Of a stretch of 64,000 nucleotides of DNA, positions 48,592-58,100 are shown one piece after another; the stretch's first letter is position 1; each line of letters starts with the position of its first letter. Both the position numbers and the translations under genes were made by a program. Source of the stretch: Scolanthus callimorphus (Eukaryota; Cnidaria; Anthozoa; Actiniaria; Edwardsiidae). The notes under the pieces were generated by a model, which ran no database searches, was not told where the DNA came from, and was given only the letters and a program-made list of their open reading frames with translations. Where the stretch lies: assembly GCA_033964015.1 (NCBI GenBank), contig CM066924.1:9459077-9523076 (forward strand), written 5' to 3'.

Positions 48592-49063
48592 TCTACCATA
48601 TTTTGTACTCCAACAGCATGGATACCACGTACAATTCTATATTTCATCTATTCGACATTTCCTTTTGATTTTATTTACACTTTCCACTAACAGGAAAAAG
48701 AAACAATTCTTATTTCATTCCCTGTCGATCTGATGTTTGTGTTATTATAAACTTCCTTTTGTTCCATATTAAATTATTAACGTTACTGAGTATCTCAGGT
48801 GTCCCGCAATTTCCCTTTTCTCAAGTATGTACGCAAACCCTGTCAGGTACACATTATTTGAGTTAAACGTCTTTCCTCAAGACCTCCCCTATCATTACAA
48901 CAAAATTAGCACATAAGAGGAGAGTCAAACAGGTCAGTCTCAAGTCAGTCAAACAAGTCTGGCATTTCCCTTTGTCCAGCGACGCCTTATAATATATATG
49001 TACTTTTTCTTCCCTTCATTCGGTAAACTGTGGTCCTCATGTGTCCTTATTGTCCGTCAGTCC

Positions 49064-49171
49064 CTACCATTCCGCTTCTCCTGTCGCTCGCTGAAACACG
49101 TAATCCTTTCCCTTTAAATTCATGATTCCATCTTTTAGGTGGAATTTCCACTTGTTGCGACTTCTAGCAAT
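49064..49171 (-). CDS. GTF2A1: TFIIA exon 10: C-terminal beta barrel
   Basis: IARSRNKWKFHLKDGIMNLK then GKDYVFQRATGEAEW and stop. Near-universal C-terminus of the family. Confidence 0.97.
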   Translation of the reverse strand: MARSRNKWKFHLKDGIMNLKGKDYVFQRATGEAEW

Positions 49172-52100
49172 CTGGAACAGAACAGAAGAACTTTCGTGCG
49201 TAAAAAGGTAACAGTGTAAACCAAACGAAACACACAGCCAAGCCACCCACACGGGGCGCTCGCAAGGTGGAACTTTAGTTCACTGCCGACTCCTAGCGCC
49301 GTAAGCGTGCCCCTTGCACATAATCTGTACACATAATCGGCTACATTGTGTACCAAGAAACACGCTGGGATATTCCATGGTATACCACTCGAAAGCATTG
49401 ATTGTATAACTAGTATAGAATGACTGTGATGAAATGGATTACTACATTTGTTAAAAACATTATCATGCTATAGTGCAATGCGAAGTGCTTAAACGTATAT
49501 CCTAGCCACCAGACGAAACTAGCCACCCATAAAATACCAACATACGTTGTTTCCTAAAGGCTGGTTTCCATATAGTCGTATCTGTCGTATCCGTGAAACA
49601 AAAGAATAATTCAAATTTTTCACAGTGATACGACCGGTCGCATGTGTCGTATCTGTCGTATTGGACTGTCTTACGAGTCATTTCCATATAGTCTTATGAG
49701 TCGCATTAAATATTTTTTCATACGACAGATACAATAGATACGACAGATACGACTATATGGAAACCAGCCTTAAAGCGAACAACACAGTTTAAAGACTTTG
49801 ATGCTCTGAAACTGACTGTGTGTTACAGGGTTCGTACGCCCAGAAACTTCAAAATGTCCAGGAGTTTTCAAACAGGCTTATCACAAGTGAGTTTTCAAAC
49901 AGGCTTATCACAAGTGAGTTTTCAAACAGGCTTATCACAAGTGAGTTTTCAAACAGGCTTATCACAAATGAGTTTTCAAACAGGCTTATCACAAGTGAGT
50001 TTTCGAACAGGCTTATCACAAGTGAGTTTTCGAACAGGCTTATCACAAGTTTTCATGAGTTTTCCAAACATTTTTTAAAGGCCAATCAAAATGCCGTTTT
50101 CATAACGTTTCTACATTAAGCAACTCTCGCACGCTTGCGGGCCGCTTCTCTGACAAGAAAATAGCTCAAATCGCAATCCAATTCCATCCTCTTCATAACA
50201 AGTCAAAACAACCTAGAATTGCATTTGTATAACACTTGAAAGGTTTTTCTATTAATCTGGAGGATTATTTTGATTACTACGGGCAATTGTACATGTGTTT
50301 TTATGGTTTCAATTTTACTTATTTTATGTCCACGGTGGACGAATATTAAGCGTGCGAGTGCCCCTTTAAGCAATGGACAAAATGCGCTTCTTCCATGAGT
50401 CGCTTAAAGAATTCCACTACTTTCTAGGTCTTACAGGAGCCGTACGAATCCTGGCGTTTGTTTTGAAAATTACTAGCAAAGAAAAACCCACCTTGTCGAA
50501 CTGACAAACCACCACATTCTCGGTGTCAAACAAGTCAGCTGCACTATCATCCGGGTCGTCATCATCCGAGTTCAAGGGCTCTTCCTCCTAGCAACACGGA
50601 TACATTTTACAATTCATCGAATAGTCTCGTTGAATAGTCTTTCAAATACTCATTAATTATTCATGACCTAATCAGCCAACCAGAGCTCAACTACCACTGC
50701 TGCTACTCATCCTCCTCTTCCTCATCATCATCATCATCACTGTCGCTATCATTTGCACATTCAACTGTCACTTACCTCCTCCACATTCTCCTCGCCCTTG
50801 TGGAGCGCACCTGAATCATGCTTCTCTTCCTCATCGTCACTGTCGCTATCATTTGCACCATCAACTACCACTGCTGCTACTCATCCTCCTCTTCCTCATC
50901 ATCATCATCATCATCACTGTCGCTATCATTTGCACATGCAACTGTCACTTACCTCCTCCACATTCTCCTCGCCCTTGTGGAGCGCACCTGAATCATGCTT
51001 CTCTTCCTCATCGTCACTGTCGCTATCATTTGCACCATCAACTACCACTGCTGCTACTCATCCTCCTCTTCCTCATCATCATCATCATCATCATCACTGT
51101 CGCTATCATTTGCACATTCAACTGTCACTTACCTCCTCCACATTCTCCTCACCCTCGTGGAGCGCACCTGAATCATGCTTCTCTTCCTCATTGTCACTGT
51201 CGCTATCATTTGCACCATCAACAACCACTGCTGCTACTCATCCTCCTCTTCCTCATCATCATCATCATCATCATCACTGTCGCTATCATTTGCACATTCA
51301 ACTGTCACTTACCTCCTCCACATTCTCCTCACCCTCGTGGAGCGCACCTGAATCATGCTTCTCTTCCTCATTGTCACTGTCGCTATCATTTGCACCATCA
51401 ACAACCACTGCTGCTACTCATCCTCCTCTTCCTCATCATCATCATCATCATCATCACTGTCGCTATCATTTGCACATTCAACTGTCACTTACCTCCTCCA
51501 CATTCTCCTCACCCTCGTGGAGCGCACCTGAATCATGCTTCTCTTCCTCATTGTCACTGTCGCTATCATTTGCACCATCAACTACCACTGCTGCTACTCA
51601 TTCTCCTCCTCCTGATCATCGTCATCACTGTCGCTATCATTTGCACATTCAACTGTCACTTACCTCCTCCACATTCTCCTCACCCTCGTGGAGCGCACCT
51701 GTATCATGCTCCTCATCCTCTTCCTCATCATCATTATCACTGTCGCTATCATTTGCACATTCAACTGTCACTTACCTCCTCCACATTCTCCTCACCCTCG
51801 TGGAGCGCACCTGTATCATGCTCCTCATCCTCTTCCTCATCATCATCATCACTGTCGCTATCATTTGCACATTCAACTGTCACTTACCTCCTCCACATTC
51901 TCCTCGCCCTCGTGGAGCGCACCTGTATCATGCTCCTCATCCTCATCCTCTTCCTCATCATCATCATCACTGTCGCTATCATTTGCACCATCAACTTGGA
52001 TAATCATCTGAGGCTAAATACAGTGATAGTCATGAGCTCCATTACATTACCTAACACGCAGGTTATACAGGGCTTGCTTTTCATTTTCAGTTTGGGATAG

Positions 52101-55100
52101 CATGTCTCCCCTTCTTTTACAAAATGGGGGACAAATTCATTCTGAGGAGGAGGGGAGAGGAGGGGAAGGGAGGGTTAGTTGAGCTTCGCTTAATTAACTC
52201 ACAGTGGTCACGATGTTACTTTCACTTCCAAATAAAGATGTAGGAAGTAAGAAATGTCTTGCGTACCACTGTTTAAAAGGAGAAGACTTAAAGAGGGAGA
52301 CGTGGTTCCCTTGCCTGTGAATTGAGGAGCAGATTTTGATAAAAATGCAAGCTATGCCATAGATAATAGTAGAACAGACTGGCTACTAATACCGGTAGGC
52401 TGAAATGATGGTAGAACTTAATTTACTTGTCTGAAATGAAAACAATTCTGCTAATAGATACCTTATTTTGTCGTGCTTGTTGGTTTTGCAATTGAACTTG
52501 TTGCTGCTGAGTCTAAAAGAACAAAAACTCATCTTACATGGTGTATTGTTTTAGATTAATTTGCATCGATTTAACCTCAGATTGCTGTGCAAATCAAGGC
52601 AGTAAAACTTTTGGGCTTAAAAAATTTCAAATGTTGAGGGTTGTCCAATACTCTGACAAATTTATGCAAGGCATTGTCTAAAACAATGGAGTGCAATAAA
52701 GTGTATTATAGAACGAGGCAATACAATGGAGGAGAACAATACCATGCATAAATTTGTCAGAGTATTGGACTAGTATGAAATGTCTGTCTTATAGAGATTT
52801 AGGGAGCTAGTTGTTGTATCTAAACAACGATCATATTGGTCATCCAAATTTCCAATTTTATAAGGGTTGGTATGGGAATTCTGAACTTCTTTTCGCATTT
52901 TTCTCAAAAGCATGAAATTCTGAATAAGGGCCTTTATTGCTTGGCAGGGCTCATTTGTTTATCTACTATGCAAAAAATGGGGTGATGCGCATGATTACTA
53001 GTGAAATTTTTCAAAAACGCCTGCTTGATCTGCATTTGCTGTTGATCTGTCTGTGTCTCTGTCTCTCTTCCTTGCCTGACCTGTTGCATGTCAGGCTGTA
53101 ATAATTATTGCTGTCTGTCTTGCTGTCTGTCTGCCTGTCTGTCTTGCCTGACCTGTTGCAAGTCAGGCTGTAATTATTGCTGTCTGTCCGCCTTGTCTGT
53201 CTTGTCTGACCTGTGGCACTTGAAGCTGTAATAGACCTTTTTCCAAAATGGCCGCCGAAAATTCAGATCGATTTTTGTTAAAAATGAACAACAGCACTAG
53301 ATGACCCATTATCACTTTAGTAAAACTACAAAATTTCACTCCATTATATCCAATATCTTCCGAGAAAACGAACGTTGAAAATTTGAAAATTTACAAATCT
53401 CTCTAAAATTTTCAATTTTCAGACTAATTTCTCAGCCGACATGGCATTTGGCATAACGAAAATTTAAAGGATTACTAATGTGAGGATACTCTTTCTAGTG
53501 CCAGTATTTGATTTTCACTCGGTTTAATTTTAAGACATGTGAATTTGCGGCGGCCATTTTGGAAAAACGTCTATTGTTGCGGTCTGTCTGCATGTCTGTC
53601 TTGCCTGACCTGTTGAAAGTCAGGCTGTAATTATTGCTGTCTGTCTGCCTGTCTGTCTTGCCTGACCTGTTGCAAGTCAGGTTGTAATTACTGCAGTCTG
53701 TCCGCCTTGTCTGTCTTGTCTGACCTATGGCACTTGAAGCTGTAATTGTTGCAGTCTGTCCACCTGTCTGTCTTGCCTGACCTGTTGCATGTCAGGCTGT
53801 AATAATTATTGCTGTCTGTCTGTCTGCCTGTCTGTCTTGCCTGACCTGTTGCATGTCAGGCTGTAATAATTATTGCTGTCTGTCTGTCTGTCTGCCTGTC
53901 TGTCTTGCCTGACCTGTTGCATGTCAGGCAGTAATAATTATTGCTGTCTGTCAACCTGTCTGTCTTGCCTGACCTGTTGCTAGTGAAATTTTGCTAGTGT
54001 AACAATTATTGCTGTCTGTCTGCCTGTCTGTCTTAGGCTGTACAGTAATTATTGCTGTCTGTCTGCCTGTCTGTCTTGCCTGACCTGTTGCAAGACAGGC
54101 TGTACAGTAATTGTTGCTGTCTGTCTGACCTGTTGCACTTGAAGCTGTAATTGTTGCTGTCTGTCTGTGTGTCTGTATTGCCTCACCTGTTGCAAGTGAG
54201 GCTGTAATTGTTGCTGCTGTGGAAGATGGGCTACTTGTATTGTCCGGGCTGTAGGGTATGATGCTGGTAGTCTGGCTCCACCAACTGAAACAAATATAGA
54301 CAATTATAACACAACACATTTTCCTAATAACAGAGTTATCTCAGTTTCTGACAATTATTCATTCAAATAAAGACTATATTGATAAGCAGGTGCCTGTGAT
54401 GCCCCAGTGCCTTGTAAAACGTTCATGTTTGCACACAGACAAGCACACAGAGGAGTATTGTCAAATTTAAAGGCCCATGCCACCATTCTATAATGCACTG
54501 CATGCCGTGTTGTTTATACCCTTGACATCTCAACTTAGAAAAGAGATTGAGATGCCAGTTGATAGATCAATTTAAGCTTTTGACAGTTATTTTTATTTTT
54601 TTTTGTTTCAAAACCAAAACATAAACACCACGGCATGCATGCATTATGGAAAGGTGTAATGGGCCTTTAAATAGGTAGAAAGATATAAACAGAAAAATGG
54701 GTGCTTCTTACAGTCATAAGCACTGAGCCGTGGCCACCCGACTAAAGTTTCTTACAAGTTTTTGAAACATTTATCTCCTTAGTTATTGCTGAGAAGCTTG
54801 ACTGCTGTACATGAAGACTTTTCATGTTCTATTTTCCTTTCTCTTCATTTTCAATTATAAAAATCTGTAAATCATTTGTTTTGTGCTTGTCTAATATACT
54901 GGTATGCATCTGAGTGAATCAGGTGAATCTTTTCCAACAAAAAACACACCCAATGGAGATCTTTCCTCCTTCTCTTCTGGTTTGTGTCCGTTGTTTTGTG
55001 ATACAGCCTCAGGATACCTATATACTCAGAGATAATTATCCATAGCTTTGGTTTTAGTGTGTAAATGTGTAATTTCAACTTGGCGTGCACTCTGGGAAGA

Positions 55101-58100
55101 AAGGCAATGGTATATATTTGTTTAGGTTTGAATGAACATTTTTCTCAACTCAAAGCTATTTTGAGATTTGTAAAAATACCATATTTTTCAAATTTCCCAA
55201 TCTCTTGAACAGATGAAAATGCCAGATGACCAAGGGCAGTATATTCACCTGTCCAAAAATTACTGAAATTGTGCAAAATTTACCTACTTAATCTCGTAAT
55301 CTGTGACAGAACCATCTAGGTATGGATGTCTATGGTGCTTTCGGTTGCGCAAACTGAGTTCTTTTTTAGTTTCTGTTTCAACATGGTGGTGCGATGGCAG
55401 CTTTGTCCCTCGCTTAAGAAATCACTTGAAATAGAACTTTGCCCAAGGTGAAACTTTTCCAACAAAAACACGCCCACTGTCTAGATTTCCACCTTCTCTT
55501 CAGGTTTGCGAACTTCTTTTGGCAGCACAGCTTCAGGGCTAAGCGGAGTGAGTGCAGACACTATTTCTCTTATGATATTGATATTTACCAGAAAAGGACC
55601 CGTCACTCTGTGACGGGAAAGAAAGATAACAGACGTCACTTTTTCCTCCCCAATGCCAAAATAAAGCAGTAGCTTTTCAGTGTAATATTATCGATTCATC
55701 TAAATAAAATATAGCCACACTCGATATTTTGCAAAGATTAGTTTTGGCTAATTTTCCCGCTAACACATCCCGCCCGAAATTCCGCAACTAGTTTGGCATT
55801 GCACCTCATCGATAACAGGAATGGAACTTTTGAAAGTGTTTTCCAGGAGTTTTATCTAACACTCAATGTGCATGGATGGTTGCACGGTAAGTTTCTTTAT
55901 TAGTTATTCAGTATGTTTTGCAAACCGGAATGCAGCGTTCATAAAGTTTGAAGAAGCACGAGTAAAGACGCAACGCATGTGCTAGGAAAAGGCCAACCAA
56001 TGTTTTACTCTTTTATTATGTCTATTATTCTGTTTCGTAAGTTTGGCATTACACCGTTTGGTCAAACCCTTGTATAAATTAATTGAACTGGGTCGTTAGA
56101 AAGGTAACTAAATCGTTAGGCAAAGCGTTTGCATTAACTCCTCATTAACTTTGTGACCGTTAGGTGTACTCACTAGATCGTTAGGCAATTTTACTAGATC
56201 GTTAGACGACAAGAAAAGATCGTTTGGTGATCGTTAGAAAATGACCGTTTAACGATCTATCGTTATGATACGTTTTCCCATGCAGGGTCACATATTTTAC
56301 AGTACAGTCTGGATGTATGTTAACACTTACACGCGTGTAGTGTGGGTGTAGTGTGGGTGTAGTGTGCGTGTAGTGTGGGTGTAGTGTGGGTGTAGTGTGG
56401 GTGTAGTATTACACGAAAAGTGCGTGTAGTTTTCCTTTGTTATGCAGGAATGCAGGGATGACTTGAATAAAGCTCGTCGAATGAATCGGCTTGTTTAAAA
56501 AGTATGCTCGGTAACGTGAGCTTCCGAGCCGACAGTTTAGTTTAACGTTGCAAAAGCCTTTGATAACCATTCAAATAGAAAACTGATCGCGATGACTCAA
56601 AGCACGCTTTTGTCATTTGAGCATATTTTATGCGCTATTTTCATTCGCGCTGTAAACTTCGCATCGGAAATACTGTTAAAAACGCATTCGCTAGGTCTCA
56701 AAGATTAATTTGATATAAGATTCATCGCGATCCGTTGTTTATTAGAAGAGTTATCTTGTAAACTTCAAACGCAAAGTTCTAGAGTGAAGTCGGCAACTCG
56801 AACTGAAAAGACTCAAAGCACGCTTTTGTCATTTGAGAATATTTTATGCGCTGTTTTTACCTCGCGTTGAAAACTTCGCATCGGAAATACTGTTGAAAAC
56901 GCATTCGCTAGGTCTCAAAGATTAATTTGATATAAGATTCGTCACGATCCGTTGTTTATTAGAAGAGTTATCTTGTAAACTTCAAACGCAAAGTTCTGGA
57001 GTGAAGTCGGCAACTCGAACTTTAAAGACTCAAAGCACGCTTTCGTCATTTGAGCATATTTTATGATTTTATGCGCTGTTTTACCTCGCACTAAAAACTT
57101 CGCATCGGAAATACTGTTAAAAACGCATTCGCTAGGTCTCAAAGATTAATTTGATATAAGATTCATCGCGATCCGTTGTTTATTACAAGAGTTATCTTGT
57201 AAACTTCAAACGCAAAGTTCTAGAGTGAAGTCGGCAACAGAAAAGACTCAAAGCACGCTTCAGTCAGTTGAACATGTTTGTGCGCTATTTTCATTCGCGC
57301 TGTAAACTTCGCATCGGAAATACTGTTGAAAACGCATTCGCTAGGTCTCAAAGATTTATTTGACATAAGTTTCATTCCGATGCGTTGTTTATTAAAAAAG
57401 TTATCTTGTTAACTTCAAACGCAAAGTCCTACAGTGAAGTGGAATAGTCAAAGATTAATGTCGACACGCTTTAGTCCGCTGAGCATGTTTGCATACTCTT
57501 GATCTCAGCTCGATAATTAGGTAGAAATCTGCGTGTAGTTTGCTGAGTGTAGTACACTCAATCCCAAACTACACCCACACTACACCCACACTACACCCAC
57601 ACTACACCCACACTACACCCACACTACACCCACACTACACCCACACTACACGAAAAAAGTGTTAACATACATCCAGACTGTACTGTACCTTCGCCTGCCC
57701 GTGGAAACGCAATAAAATGCCGCGCTCTGATTGGCGGGGGGTGACCCGAACACTGACAATGCGATTTTAATAGTATAGATATAGATAAACACTACACCTG
57801 ACCGATAGAGGGTTCATCCATTGGTCATGGAACTTATGAATAACTCAATAATTTTAGAATTGTCAGATAGTACTTCGATCCTACTAAATAGCAGGCATTT
57901 TTATTGAAAGCCTAAGTTGTGTGGTGGTATGGCTATTTGCACACTCACCTGGTGTTGCCTGGACTTGTTGGATACCAGGAATTGCTAAAGTTGCTGCAGA
58001 AGCAGCTGGGGTCTAGTGAGGATAGAAAACATTGTTTTACTTGTCACCCTATTCAAAACAAATTTACAGTACTGTTTACAAATGTACTCTACCTCAGGAA

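Noticed and set aside
50753..52003. Long plus-strand open frames rich in His/Ser/Leu
   Set aside because: They are the complement of the TFIIA exon-8-derived acidic repeats; the minus strand has the conserved coding frame.
56330..57650. Telomere-like TGTAGTGTGGG repeats
   Set aside because: They are subterminal repeats in inverted orientation at both ends of a MITE, not TTAGGG telomere DNA.
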